From NCBI GenBank assembly GCA_030734395.1, contig JAUZTG010000029.1, positions 558,001 through 622,000 on the forward strand: a DNA stretch of 64,000 bases, in the 5' to 3' direction. How positions within the stretch are numbered: position 1 is the stretch's first letter; every line of letters begins with the position of its first letter. Under the pieces are notes generated by a model. That model did no database searches, had not been told where the DNA came from, and saw only the letters and a program-made list of their open reading frames with translations. Positions 46,682 through 58,038 of the stretch are shown one piece after another. The position numbers and the translations under genes were made by a program. The DNA comes from Sarocladium kiliense. Its lineage: Eukaryota; Ascomycota; Sordariomycetes; Hypocreales; Sarocladiaceae.

Positions 46682-47308
46682 CTACACGAGAACATTTGAC
46701 GTATTGTTCTTCTCTAGGAAAGAAACCAACTCATCTAGGTACTTGATGTTTGCCTTCTGCAGTTGCTTTGTGACACCTGTCCCATATTTAAGAGCATATG
46801 CAGCAAGACCACCCATGGATTCCCAGTTCTTCACATCACACGAGTTTTCATCTATCGGAACGACGAGTTGGACCCTTTCGATTGTGGCAACCCAAGATGT
46901 CAGCATTTTGCTGTGCCACACAAGTTTGAACTCTTGCTCGGTGCGCTTGACTTCTAGGATCTTGGAAAACATTAGTGAAACGTATGACTAGAATGAACAG
47001 AATAGGACCTCATGGCTTGCCTGAAGTGGTATGTTCATTGCCTTCTACTGTCGGTCCATTCAGGTTCCTAAGTTACCGCAGGACCCTGGCTGAGGATCCT
47101 CCCCTTCAACGAGAGTGAGCGAGGGCGTCTAGCTGTTTCACTCATTATATTGATCAAACCTTAAGATGGTATCGAAAACAATACTTGCGGGCTTGCCGAT
47201 CTTGGCGGAACTCCCCGCGGTGAAAACAACTTGCCCAACGGCTAGTGAAGGAGTTGCTGTCGGGGTTGTCCACCCTGTGGTAGTCGATTCCTCCGTCGTA
47301 CTGAGCTA
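46682..47308 (-). pseudogene. Decayed SRPBCC (START-like) domain gene with in-frame stops
   Basis: One minus-strand frame carries coherent SRPBCC-like sequence at both ends: AVGQVVFTAGSSAKIGKPAS then IVFDTILRFDQYNE near the start, and KLVWHSKMLTSWVATIERVQ, NWESMGGLAAYALKYGTGVT near the end. The order matches a START-like fold: first strand, helix with a D.Y..W-type region, late strands and the long C-terminal helix. Five stops interrupt it in the same phase: TGA at 47138-47140, TAG at 47129-47131, TGA at 47060-47062, TAG at 47045-47047 and TAG at 46988-46990. Another TAG bounds it at 47306-47308. There is no frameshift. The first stop sits where the family often has Trp (YNE-stop-NS). Probably a dead gene; the last 96 codons alone are open. 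The family assignment is from pattern memory and is moderate. Confidence 0.5.
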
Positions 47309-48611
47309 TTCTGAGTCGAGTGGAATATAAATGAAGTCCCATATCACCAAACCGATTCGTCTAGCGCCTTCCTGGCCTGAGCACTTCTTATAGTGTCACC
47401 TTGACCGCTTACTCGAGATCACACGCTATGGCGCCTGACGTCACATTTCAAGAAGCTTCGAATCGTTAACTCTATTTAGCGATTTAGAGCATCCGTCGTG
47501 CGAACTTTAATATGTTGATTGCTGGACACGAAGATCGCACAAATAAGGTAGCTTGTGCACCAAGACTACCTTGGGCCACTGATGGCAGATCACTCCATTG
47601 GCGGAAGACCACGAATACACATTCGATCCATGCGATGCGAGAAGACAGGCTATTTGAATAAGATAAACCGTTTTTTATTATCGGAATATGACCTTTCTTC
47701 CCTCTAGCGACTAGAACACCGTTGAACGACATCCTGGCCGAAAGAGTCGAGCTGAACATCGTGCTCTAATGGCAAGAGGCTTACTACATGAGACAATCTG
47801 TCCTCGACCTTTAAGGCCAAGACAGTCAAGGCCCAGGTCACACGGCAATGAAACTACTCGTTCACTGAAAGGAGCCATTCAGAACCCGCGGAGATTGCCC
47901 TTGGCGTTGTGAGATCATTGTCGCTGTCACTGACAGGCGTCGTTGTTCGTTCGGATAACGCCCATCTCGTCACAGCAGCTCCCGTGCGCTTGACATTGCC
48001 GCTATAGCCGCTGATGAGAGCCATGCTTCGGCCACGGCGGTTTGCGATAAGCTGAGGCACTGACCTGCTGGAGGAGGAACAGCAAGTCAATGTGAAAGGC
48101 CGCTTCGAAAACCATCACTGGGAGTTCGCTACAACCACGAATCTGCCAGCCATCTCCATAGAAATCGGTCTTCGAATGCGATCTTGGTCCTTGTTCGGCA
48201 TGTCAATGCGGCTTGGCGTGCATACCGGCACCACACACCCCTGTAACCCAAGCTCACGTATCGTAGAGTTCGGCAACGAACTTCCAAGCGAGCGATCTAG
48301 GTTTGAGGCCTATTATGATCCAGCGAGCCACGGTGAATGCAAAGCCTCCGAATCCAACACATGTTCGATATCGTGTCTGAAATAAAGTTCAAGCAGGATG
48401 CCCAAACCCTCCGCCCACCTATGTTGTAGTCCAACGGCTGGGGCCATCCTGGTTAGCGCAGTTGCGGCAGCTTACTAGGCATAGAGCATCTTATGCCCAA
48501 AATTGATAAGGGGTACTCTTCCGCCTCAATTGCTGTCTCGCGGCGCTCCTCTCTCAACAACGTCGCCAAGATTCGTGGCTCGCCACTGCACTGGGACCGG
48601 GAATCATCAGC
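47309..48611. other. intergenic region
   Basis: No intact gene. Around 48100-48400 both strands carry open frames of about 90 codons without family support; the minus strand may be a further relic (see rejected items). Confidence 0.4.
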
Positions 48612-49679
48612 ATGAGCTCCAGCACCGCGCCCGTCCTTGTGACGGGGGGTTCTGGCTTCATCGCCTGCACCCTGGTGAAAGCGCTTCTAGAAGATGGTCA
48701 AACGGTCCACACCACCGTCCGCTCGCTCAAGAACCAGGAAAAGACCGCGCCACTCCGAGCACTACAGCAGTCCTTTCAAAACAAGCTCCAACTGTTCGAA
48801 GCAGACCTTCTCAAACCCGGTTCATTCGACAGCAGCATGGTTGGCTGCTCAATCGTACACCATGTCGCTTCGCCGTTCCGCATGCCAGAGAGGATTAGCA
48901 ATGGGCTGAAGGAGATGGTTGAGCCAGCCTTGGAGGGAGTTCGATCTGTCCTTGGATCAGTGGAGAGAACGCCAACAGTTCGCCGTGTCGTCCTCACGAG
49001 CACCGTCGGCGCCATCTTCGGTACATACATCGATGTTATCGAGAAGATGGAGAACCAAACACTCAGCGAGGCATACTTCAACGAAAGTAGCTCTGTGGAG
49101 CATGAGCCGTATCATTACAGCAAAGTTCTTGCTGAGAAAGAGGCTTGGAAAATATACGAAGCCCAGTCGCCAAAACGCTGGGATCTCGTTTCTATCAACC
49201 CTGGTCTAGTCCTTGGACCGCAGATAACACCGTCCTCGGAAAGCGGCAGCTTGTTCCTGCTGAATGAGCTGATCTCTGGTCAGCTGTTCTTCGGTGTCCC
49301 AGATCTGAGCTTCCTGCTAGTGGACATTCGAGACGTGGTGGCAGCACACTGTTCGGCAGCAAAGGGTTCCTCCGCGCACGGCAGGTATATCGTATCTCAC
49401 GACCGAACCACCACTTTTCTGGAGATGGCACAGATTCTCCGCAAACAGGCGTCCGGATTCAGGAGGCTTCTGATACCAAACCATACGATACCAACCTGGC
49501 TTTTACGTATCATTGGGCCACTGTTTGGCTTAGATTCGAGGTTTATCCGGGAGCACATAGGCATCAGGTTCTCTGTTGACAACAAAAGATGTGTCTCGGA
49601 GCTGGGGGTAAAGTACACACCTCTCGAGCTGACGCTGCAAGATCATTATCAATCGTGGATGGTGATGAGAGGCAAATGA
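48612..49679 (+). CDS. NAD(P)-dependent dihydroflavonol-4-reductase-like dehydrogenase (extended SDR)
   Basis: A single exon of 355 residues. The Rossmann dinucleotide motif is at the start (VLVTGGSGFIACTLVKALLE, residues 8-27; TGxxGxxA). Then come TTVRS, where the Arg suggests NADP(H) preference, and the acidic turn FEADLLKPGSF. The catalytic Ser is in VVLTSTVGAI, and the catalytic YxxxK is YHYSKVLAEK (about 163-172). INPGLVLGPQ follows, the substrate-side segment of the DFR/cinnamoyl-CoA-reductase/aldehyde-reductase group. Fungal members reduce ketones or aldehydes in detoxification or secondary metabolism; no substrate can be assigned. No partner biosynthetic genes flank it (the next gene is a permease converging on it). 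No signal peptide or membrane segment. Confidence 0.88.
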   Translation: MSSSTAPVLVTGGSGFIACTLVKALLEDGQTVHTTVRSLKNQEKTAPLRALQQSFQNKLQLFEADLLKPGSFDSSMVGCSIVHHVASPFRMPERISNGLKEMVEPALEGVRSVLGSVERTPTVRRVVLTSTVGAIFGTYIDVIEKMENQTLSEAYFNESSSVEHEPYHYSKVLAEKEAWKIYEAQSPKRWDLVSINPGLVLGPQITPSSESGSLFLLNELISGQLFFGVPDLSFLLVDIRDVVAAHCSAAKGSSAHGRYIVSHDRTTTFLEMAQILRKQASGFRRLLIPNHTIPTWLLRIIGPLFGLDSRFIREHIGIRFSVDNKRCVSELGVKYTPLELTLQDHYQSWMVMRGK

Positions 49680-49995
49680 TTGGAGACTGTGCAGGGTGTC
49701 TTTCGTAAGGAGCGCAAGGGACTGATGAACATCGAAGCACAGACGCGGCCCTTATTCTGGGTGATTCCCTCCGTGTTGAGTATCCTCTAAGCAAGCGTTC
49801 ATATCATCCGGGAACAGTTAATAAACTTGCTTTCAAAAACTCATTCCCTGCTGCTGAAGCGATTGTGTGGTATATTAATAGAGATCAAGAAACCGGACTA
49901 CCTTTCATATTCTACCATGTTGGTGCATCGGCATAGTCTCTTCGGTGACTTGGACCCTGTAAGGTCGGGTTGTCCGTTGACGTAAGACCTCCTCT
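49680..49995. other. intergenic, convergent 3' regions
   Basis: Short gap between the dehydrogenase and the permease; nothing else seen. Confidence 0.45.
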
Positions 49996-51741
49996 TCAAG
50001 AAAGCGGTGCTTCGTCCCTGACAGTCTTGTCCCCCTTAGGCACACGCGTGAACACATTTCTCTCCCATCCATCAATATCGTCCACGACTGTCGTGCGAAC
50101 AAGCTCATACCCGCCAATGCGCGGCAGCACAACAGCCCAAACAGCCCAGTACACGCCACCAGCGATGAGAATGCCCAGGCCAACGACAACGTGGATCCAG
50201 TACGGCAGAGTCTCATAGACACTAGCTCCCTCCGGTGGGATCATGGGGGCAATGACGAGGTAGATGTTGCTCACAAGGAAGAGGATGACAACGGGGAGGG
50301 AGGCGGAGAATGGTGGAGCCCATTGGTACTTGCTGCGGTTGAGATAGAGCCAAAGCAGACCACCAGCCACGAAAATGTTGATCACCGAGAGAGGGTATGT
50401 GATAATGCTGCACCCGTTAGCAAGTATCATATGGAGAAGCTGGCTGGTGAAGGTGAGTAGAACTTACTTAAGGACGAAGTTATACGCGTCGCCTGGAGGC
50501 GGGGCCAGAATGACAATGATACAGACCAGCCAGTGAACGAACAAACCGGCAAGCGGGGCGTTGAAAGGCTTGTTGGAGGCCCATATGTTGGAGAATGGTA
50601 AGATACCCTCACGGCCGAGCTCTTGAACAAGACGGCCCTGGGAGAAGATAACAGATAGGACGTTGCCGAAAGCTGAGAGTGCCACAAATACCGACAACGC
50701 ACGCTCAGCGCTGCCGCCCATGACATTTCGGAAAAGCGAGGCAGCGACCAGTCGTCCGGAGCTCAGCATCTCTTCCTTTGGAACACCCGCGAAGTATGCA
50801 ATATTGACAAGCATGTAGATGACACCAATGGAGATGACGGCGAGGGGTGCAGCGATCTTGAGTGTACGAGTCGGGTTGCGGGTCTCGCTGAGAGCATAAT
50901 TGGCGTTGCTGTATCCGATATAGCTCCAGATGACGTTGTAGATGGACATGACAACACCATAAGAGCTAGCTGCCGTTCCTTCGAAGGCGTTGTGGAAGTT
51001 GTTGAAATCGTTGTCGATCTTGAGGTGGCCTCCGAGGGCAACAAAGCCGCAAATAATGATGATGAAGACGATGATGAGCTTGATAATACCCAGGAAGTTC
51101 TGAAGGCGCAGACCCCATTTCAAGGCGGTGCCGTGAATGAGAAACGCCGTTGTAACGCAAGCAATACCGACGCCACGCTGGTTCCAACGGTCTACCTCCA
51201 CCTGGGCAGCGTTGAGTATGTACTCTCCGAAGGCAATGCTGTTAGATGCAGCCCACCCGAGAAGGACGGCATATCCGGCGTAGACTCCTGTAGCGAGGAA
51301 GCGAGGGTGACTGTAGACGTATTCGAGGTAGTTCTTCTCGCCGCCGTTGCGGGGGATAGCGGTGCCGAATTCCATATAGACCAGAGTACCGGCGAGGGCA
51401 ATAATCATGCCGATAACCCACATGAAGAGGGCGAGACCAACTGATCCGGAAAGGCCAAGAATAGCGCCTGGTGTGGCGAAGATACCGGTACCGACCATGC
51501 GGTTGAAGATGAGGAAGGTTGCAGATAGAATACCAATTTGGCGCTTGGCCTCACGCTTCTGTTCGAAACGGCCTACGAGAAAAGATCAGACCTGCGGTAG
51601 AAGACGCAAGAGAGTAAACAGAAGATGGTACTCACCAGCATCGCTGTCGTTATCTGTGCCCACAGACGTGAAGTGGCTCTTTTGATCGTTGATGCCACCA
51701 GACACAACGGCCTGATCGCCCCGAAGACCAACTCCAGACAT
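49996..51741 (-). CDS. MUP1: High-affinity methionine permease-like amino-acid transporter
   Basis: Exons 51741-51636, 51572-50468 and 50407-49996 give 540 residues with about 12 membrane helices of the APC/LAT fold. The TM1 unwound region is FNRMVGTGIFATPGAILGL. TM2-3 has MEFGTAIPRNGGEKNYLEYV, the G-x-G-E/EKNYLE mark of fungal Mup1/Mmt1 carriers. TM6 carries SIYNVIWSYIGYSNANYALSE, and TM8 has ALSAFGNVLSVIFSQGRLVQELGREG. The N-terminal 50 residues are hydrophilic. The short cytosolic tail contains KGDK, a possible ubiquitination zone (inference). Family members import methionine, and some accept cysteine. The 59-bp and 60-bp+ introns have standard ends. MUP1 is used as a family name; orthology was not tested. 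Confidence 0.87.
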
Positions 51742-54517
51742 GTTGACAGAGTCCTTTGAGGCAGAGAATGCACCAGCTGAGTGTGTTAACGATGCTCGTC
51801 TAAGTCTGAAGAGCAGCCAAGCAAGGCGATCAGAAAGTAAAGGATCGACAACGCCAAAGTCAACAGCGGTGGCTCCCTAAGCAGCCGGCTCATACGGAAA
51901 GCAAGAGTTTATAAGTTCTCCAGAGGCAACCCGGTCCACAACGCCAAGGTAGCCACTGATCACTTGGTGGGATGACGCCTTGGGCCAGACCACCTCGGTG
52001 ACAGCCGAACAAGGCAGCTGGCTTGCAAAATGAAGAGATTCGTCTAAGCCAGCAATAGGGGTGGCAACTAAGAGAATAAGGCCACCGCAGCTAAGACATC
52101 CCTGGGACTCCAAGCCTCAACTGCAGGCGGCTTCCATCGGCACGTGTACGTCGCTGACTGACATGGATAGCCTTTCCGGCTTACAGAGCCTGCTCTCAGC
52201 CTCTCACCTGGCATGGAATCCACTGTAAGCGAGATACCCGTCTATGACAGGGGCCATCTGGAATTCTTCTGGAAGCCCTGAAAGGATGCTCTAGCTTCGT
52301 TCAAAGGTTCGATCATCTGGTGAGTGTGGAGTCTAGTCAATGGGTACCGAGAGAGCTAACGTTGAGTATGGTTAGAAGGTTGCTACTTTGGTTGCAAATA
52401 CGATGGGGCGATGTCGTGCTCGCACTGCCAAGTCGGCAGCCAATCATAAAAGTTGAGTGCGAGTACGCTTCACCCTGCTGAGCCTTTCTTGGGAATACAG
52501 CTTTCTGAAATGGGCCAAGTTTTTCGTCAGGCTTGGTATGAATCACGTTAAGGGACTTTTGCCCAATACTTGGATACATTGCGATGTTCAAGTCTTGGTA
52601 GCATGTGGTTGCACCGACTAGCAACATGGCTCCAGCCAGCATCTGAACCACCTGATCGATGATATAAACCTGATTCTGTGTTCGAAGAGCCGTTACCATT
52701 TCTGCTAGACTCTGGATATGGTTGTCTGTTGCTTGATGAAAACTTTGCCAGTGCTGAACCCTTGTATGCAACCCTGTCAGATCCGATCACATCATCGCCC
52801 ATGTGGCGATGCACGGTCGCTCGAGCCATTGAGAAAGCAGATGAAGGGATTAATCGACCTGGAAAGCCGCGGCACAAGAAAATCTTTCTTTCGGCGTCCT
52901 CCGATGTGTTGTCAGATCGACGCCCTTTTCACGTTTGACACGTGCCTTTCTCTTAGTAGGGACCATGTTCATGTCCGAACCATTCGAGAACAGCAGGAAT
53001 TACCAGTCGTATATAAGGTTCAGCTTGTGCTTGGAACAGCATTCATCATGGTCTACGACTGTCCCAATGTGAACACGGTGATCTGGTCTGACTGCTTGAA
53101 CTCTGGCAATAGCTCCGTATCCAACATAGCAATGATTGCATGCTGATTCAACCTGATGCAATGAGTATTCTACCACGTATTGGTTCGAAACATTTTCGTT
53201 CCCCAAATCGAGCAGCGCATTCTGCATAGGAGCGGCCCTCGCTATGTGCAAGCATGTGTTAGAACGTTGTCAAAAGCCAGGCTTAGCCCAATGGATGATT
53301 ATCAAGACACAAACAATGGCTCCCAAGTATTGTTGAGCTCTCCTTATATTATAATCCTGATTAGTCACCCCTTTCCTGCTCCGTGCTACAACGCAAGTGG
53401 CAAAAGCAAAAGTTCCAGATATGCACGTGCATTATTTGGCAAGGTTCTATAAAGCGTTCGTAGCATCGGCTAGGCAGAAGAAATCCCCTATCAAAGAGAC
53501 ATGCATCGTCAAAACTAAGCGACACGCGTCCCTCACAAATGTAAATCCCGGTTAGAATTGAATAAATACTGCACTTATGCAGTTGATACGCTTTTCTGAT
53601 TCGATGAGCAGCTTCTGAAACAATTATTTGTATATGGCCACTGTTTAGGGTGAAGAGTGTCGCCACGGGCCTATGGAAGGAATAATGGGTACAGAGCTGC
53701 ACCCCATCTAGGTGTCCCCTTTCTTTCTGTAGCAAGAATTCTGTACTCAGGAGTTGAAACCCTTGATATGAATACGGCCCGGATATGTGTAAACATATCT
53801 ACCCGTCGATCCGCTTTAAAGATGATGCTGCTCGCAGAATATGAGGAGCCCGATTCAGTCATTATACTGTGCAAATCAGTGCTTGAGAAGCAAGAGCGGT
53901 CGATCTCGAAAGGTTGCAGACTCAAGATAGCAGGAGTTGGGCCCTTTAAGAGTCTGACGCTGTCTAACTTACTAGCCCCTTGAATGTTCTAGATGCTAAC
54001 TTGGCTTCGAGCCACGAATCATTACATTGGAAACGTGACCTGGAGCTAATTGTTGTTTGTCTTCTGAATATACTGCAACGCAATAAGGCAGAGGCGTAGA
54101 AGGCTGATGGGTGCCAGCCAGTTTGTACCTGGCACTAAGCACAAGCCCTCGAGGGGCAAGAAGGGAGTTCGAAGTCCTGCTCCTTGCCACCGAAGAAAGG
54201 ATGGACGGACACCTAGGGACGATCAACACCTGAACTGCATGGTACGACCTGCCAGATAGCGCTATTTTCACGCAGGAACCCTGCTAAGCTTTGCTTGCTT
54301 GATGGACCCAAAGCAAAGGTCGAACAAACCAGCGTGGTTACTACCAAACTCGAAATGTCTCTCACCAGGCGGAGAGGTTTAATTGTTTACATCAATTAGA
54401 AGAAACGTTCGGTGATGACAAAGTGCAGGGTAAGTAAATTGCACCCAAGGGCCCTTTCCGGAGCCGATATGAGTTTCTGTCTTCACGATATAGGATGGAT
54501 TTGCAACAGTAGCTTTC
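51742..54517. other. gene-poor region
   Basis: About 2.8 kb between the permease and the 5S rRNA gene. The longest frame, 52337-52771 (minus, 144 codons), has no recognised family. Others are short and overlapping. I saw no terminal repeats or transposase signature. Confidence 0.45.
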
Positions 54518-54636
54518 ACATACGACCATACCTAGTAGAGAACACGGGATCCCGTCCGCTCTCCCCTAGTTAAACTGCTAAGGGGCTGATTAGTAGTTGG
54601 GTCGGTGACGACCAGCGAATACCGGCTGTTGTATGT
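54518..54636 (+). rRNA. 5S ribosomal RNA
   Basis: These 119 nt have the ends ACATACGAC and GTTGTATGT, which form helix I. The universal CCCGTCCGCTCTCCC segment follows, then TTAGTAGTTGGG and the internal promoter C-box region GGTGACGACCAGCGAATACC. Helix II/III strands TAGTAG and CTGCTA pair. The helix IV/V hairpin is GGTCG-GTGA-CGACC, where fungal 5S usually has GGTGG-GTGA-CCACC. The change is compensated on both sides, so the stem is kept. T7 follows directly as Pol III terminator. A lone 5S gene outside rDNA is normal for filamentous ascomycetes. Confidence 0.93.
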
Positions 54637-54642
54637 TTTTTT
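54637..54642 (+). terminator. Oligo-T terminator of 5S rRNA
   Basis: A run of T directly at the 3' end of the 5S gene, followed by GTCTCG. Confidence 0.7.
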
Positions 54643-56081
54643 GTCTCGTTTGAATGACTTTTTTGTTTGCATATCTCGTGTGTCGTGGGTCCCGCATGGG
54701 TGGTGAGTGGATCTCTCCCAGCGCGGACCCTTCCCTCCCCCCCCTGTAGTCGTTCCTTTCATATCGTCTTCCTTTAAAGCTTAATTCATCTTGGCTCTCA
54801 CAAAGATCATTGTGCAAAGCAACCTCTAGAACTCTTGAGCTAATCGAGAAGAAGTTGGAGGGTCGTCATCTTTTGCGGAACCCTACAGTGCAGGTGATGC
54901 AAGAATCGTGCTGAGAATAAGAAGAGACGACTTTCCACAACAGTTCGCTTCCCAAAAGAAGCGATCTAGATGACACGCCATAAGAACATGAGCGGCAAAG
55001 TCTCAGATTGGATCGCAAATATGGCCTGCTTCGGTCCTTCCGAATTCCGGCCTCATTGGAACTAGTTTCCGTCGGAGTTATGAAGCTTCACTGCAATGTA
55101 CTATGCAATTCGGCAACAGACGCTTCGGCATTGTATGCCCAAATCGTAGCATGACGTTCCCCCTAAATACGATCTTTGATACTCAATAGAAATGAGCTAG
55201 TCTTTAGTATCAAAGCAAATCTCACTGTACGGCACTTGCAGCAGGACGCTCAAAGGAACCGACCAGGATTGGTTGGCGGCGATTCACTTTCCCGACCTGA
55301 CCGATTCGAGGTTCCCACTTCTGGTCCTCGTAATAAGAAGAAAGCAGTGCAGCCAAGCGTCAAGCTCGATCCCTGTCATCGAACATTCCTTCGACCACGT
55401 GGAAGACAGGACTACGAACCGTGACCTCTGGCTAGGCATGACTTTCTGAAAATTCATTATTGTCTTCCGGCGCAAAATACTGCCACCAATCACACATAAC
55501 TTGACCCGAACGGACGAGCCTGTTACGTTTTCCCTCCGTTGGAAGCTTTTAGGAAGAGTACAGCCGATTTGAAACTTGCGCTCGATGCACCGAAACCTGT
55601 AGGTGGAAACGAATTTATCCGCGACAGCATGAATCTCGTACGGCAGTCTAACTGCCTTGCCCCGCCCTGACATCCGAGGCCTGCACCCCAGAAAGCCCTC
55701 GATGAAACGTCAAGGTCTCACCAGGAACTAAATAAAGCTTATTGCGGATAAGCGTCATCAAGACTGGAGACGAAAGGCCTTCTCCGATTGATGGAATTAT
55801 TTCCCTCCACTCGTTTTCGCGCCTCTTTGTGAGTTCGTTCACGGGAAGCAGATAGTGATCCTGGTTCTGGCTTTGTCTCATACCAAGACAGTCTAGGCCC
55901 TGTGCTCTTCATGGGACGATAGGGTGGAAACGAAACCATGGCCTCGGTCCTTGATCGTCGGAGTCACGATATAAAGGTGGGAGCTCATCGCCACATCAGA
56001 GACCAGAATGTAGACCAAGACAACTCTTCATCTAGTCATCTGAGCCAACTACATTGACAAGCCGTTCTCGAAATCCTCAAA
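54643..56081. other. intergenic with pectate lyase promoter
   Basis: No gene supported. TATAAAG at 55970-55976 lies 112 bp before the pectate lyase ATG and is a good TATA box. Confidence 0.5.
55970..55976 (+). promoter_or_regulatory. TATA box of the pectate lyase gene
   Basis: TATAAAG in GATATAAAGGTGG, 112 bp upstream of the start codon. The spacing fits an inducible fungal gene. Confidence 0.55.
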
Positions 56082-56884
56082 ATGCTCTTCCACTCAGTCT
56101 TCGCCGTCGCGGCCCTGGCTACCACTGCCGCCGCCCAAACAGTCAACATCCCGTCACGTGTTGGCAACATCATCTCGCTCCCCTCTGCTAGTGTCATCGC
56201 CGGTTCCCAGGACATGGGTAACCGTGAGTATGATCGCGGCCGTGCTTGCAACACCGATGAGGACACCGGCAGCCAGAACGCCGTCTTCATCCTCGAGAAC
56301 GGCGCTACTCTCAGCAATGTCATCATCGGCAAGAACCAGCTCGAGGGTGTTCACTGCAAGGGCGCTTGCACCCTCAAGAACGTTTGGTTCCGTGACGTCT
56401 GTGAAGGTGAGTTAACGTGATTGGTCCGAGTGGCTGGTTTCCTTTCCTTCAACTCTGCGGTCAAGAATGCTGACGTGCTGTGATTCTAGATGCCATCTCA
56501 GCCCTGGGCAACGGGAATGTTCTCATTGAGGGTGGTGGCGCCCAGGAGGCCAGCGACAAGGTTGTCCAGCACAACGGCCGTGGCACCGTCACCATCCGTA
56601 ACTTCACCGTTGTCAACGCTGGCAAGCTCTACCGTGCTTGCGGCAACTGCTCAAACAACGGCGGTCCTCGCAATGTCGTGATCCAAAACGTCAAGGCAAA
56701 GGGTGTCTCTGAACTTGTCGGCATCAACTCCAACTTCGGCGACACTGCCAACATTTCCGGTTCTTGCGGCAGCAGTGTCAAGAAGGTGTGCCAAGAGTAC
56801 AAGGGCGTGCAGAAGGGGAGCGAGAGCAGCAAGGTCTCGACTACCGCAAACTGCAAGGGGCAAACTTCCTTCTCTTCGTGTTAA
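56082..56884 (+). CDS. Secreted pectate lyase, polysaccharide lyase family 3
   Basis: Exons 56082-56406 and 56490-56884 give 239 residues, the usual PL3 size. A signal peptide (MLFHSVFAVAALATTAAA) is cleaved before QTVNIPS. PL3 marks include FILENGATLSNVIIGKNQLEGVHC, then GACTLKNVWFRDVCEDA with the calcium-binding Glu/Asp region, RGTVTIRNFTVVNAGKLYRACGNC and the Cys-rich GISGSCGSS-like C-terminus. PL3 enzymes cleave de-esterified homogalacturonan by beta-elimination using Ca2+ and fold as a parallel beta-helix. The gene points to growth on plant tissue. The eight or so Cys pairs fit a secreted, disulfide-stabilised enzyme. The 83-bp intron falls between DVCE and DAISAL. No carbohydrate-binding module. 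Confidence 0.93.
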
Positions 56885-58038
56885 ATGAGGGAGCCAAGCG
56901 CTCACTTTCACACAAGCTGGAGAAAGAGGGAGTAAAGTGTGCCCTGAGCACTGCTAGCAATGCTCCACCTGTCATTCTTTGTGTTTATATTCTTGGCCTA
57001 GTACATATTCGCTTCAGGCATGCCAGACATGCCTTACACATAAGCATCAGCCAATGAAAGCTTGAAGTGCTAAAAAATAAGGGGCCGTACCTGAATGCTT
57101 CAATGATTGATGTCCACTACTGGGTCTGAGAACTGCCATCGAGTGTTTGCAAGCCTCATGGTGATGATATGCACGCTAGCTGGGCGGCAAGGGTCAGTTC
57201 TTGCGTAGTCTAGCGAACCCAATCAACTCGAAATGACTATTCGACTTAAGATTTGGCTACAAGAAAGAGCAGAACCCACAAGCTTCAGGTACTGGAATGG
57301 CATCCCTGAAACAGCCGCTATGCTAAGGTAAACCTAAGCTATGATCACGAGCCTCTTACCTAAGAGGTATGTGAAAGAAACGAATGCTTGTGCTTCACTG
57401 CATCATTGTTGGGAACCAAAAGCTGCGCAGCTCGCGAGTGATTGTGTCGCTGCACGTGATGTCAAAACTGACGTCTTTGAAGTTCAACTCAACACCGATC
57501 GACAAAGCCTGGAATGCCAGTGCTTACCGAACGACACTCACCCAGAGAATACCCAGTCGCCCGCAAAGGATCACCGTAACTATCGCGTGTCTAATTATCC
57601 GTCCCGTACCGTAGAATGAAAATGGGCCCAGTATCTCCAGCTCTTTAATGCTCAGCTCATAATAACAGGTGTACAGAGGCTGGACAGTTTACATCATTTC
57701 TAAGATATGATGCCGTCAAGGTCAACATTGTCCAGACTATCCTACGAGATGACACATAGATCACGCTGTTTTTGTTAGTCAAAGTATAGTTTCAATGGCA
57801 CAACTGTTTGTGGAATCATAATACTGTATAATTGACAATCTATCTATGGTTCCTAATTTTCTGGGCGACTGATGGTGGCCGCCGCCTGCTGTGTTATGTG
57901 TCTCTGGGACATCCTTGCATGCAAAATCAATACTTACTCATCATACCATACCGCACTATGCTTATCAGCGTGGACAAGCTTGTCGAATCCCTGCACCTAG
58001 AGTCATTCCGTGGTTGCGAGTCAGCGACGAACAACAAC
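56885..58038. other. intergenic, convergent 3' regions
   Basis: About 1.15 kb without a supported gene between the pectate lyase and the methyltransferase. Confidence 0.45.

Noticed and set aside
48092..48385. Possible relic around 48.1-48.4 kb (FTVARWIIIGLKPRSLAWKF on the minus strand)
   Set aside because: A hydrophobic-looking frame with two stops, but the opposite strand is equally open and no family could be named.
52337..52877. Overlapping minus-strand frames of 144 and 109 codons
   Set aside because: No domain, no splice signals joining them and no codon bias; I could not support a gene.
54532..54817. Minus-strand frames over the 5S gene
   Set aside because: They overlap the 5S rRNA, which explains the sequence.
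55284..55673. Minus-strand frame of 129 codons before the pectate lyase
   Set aside because: No recognisable features; probably random.
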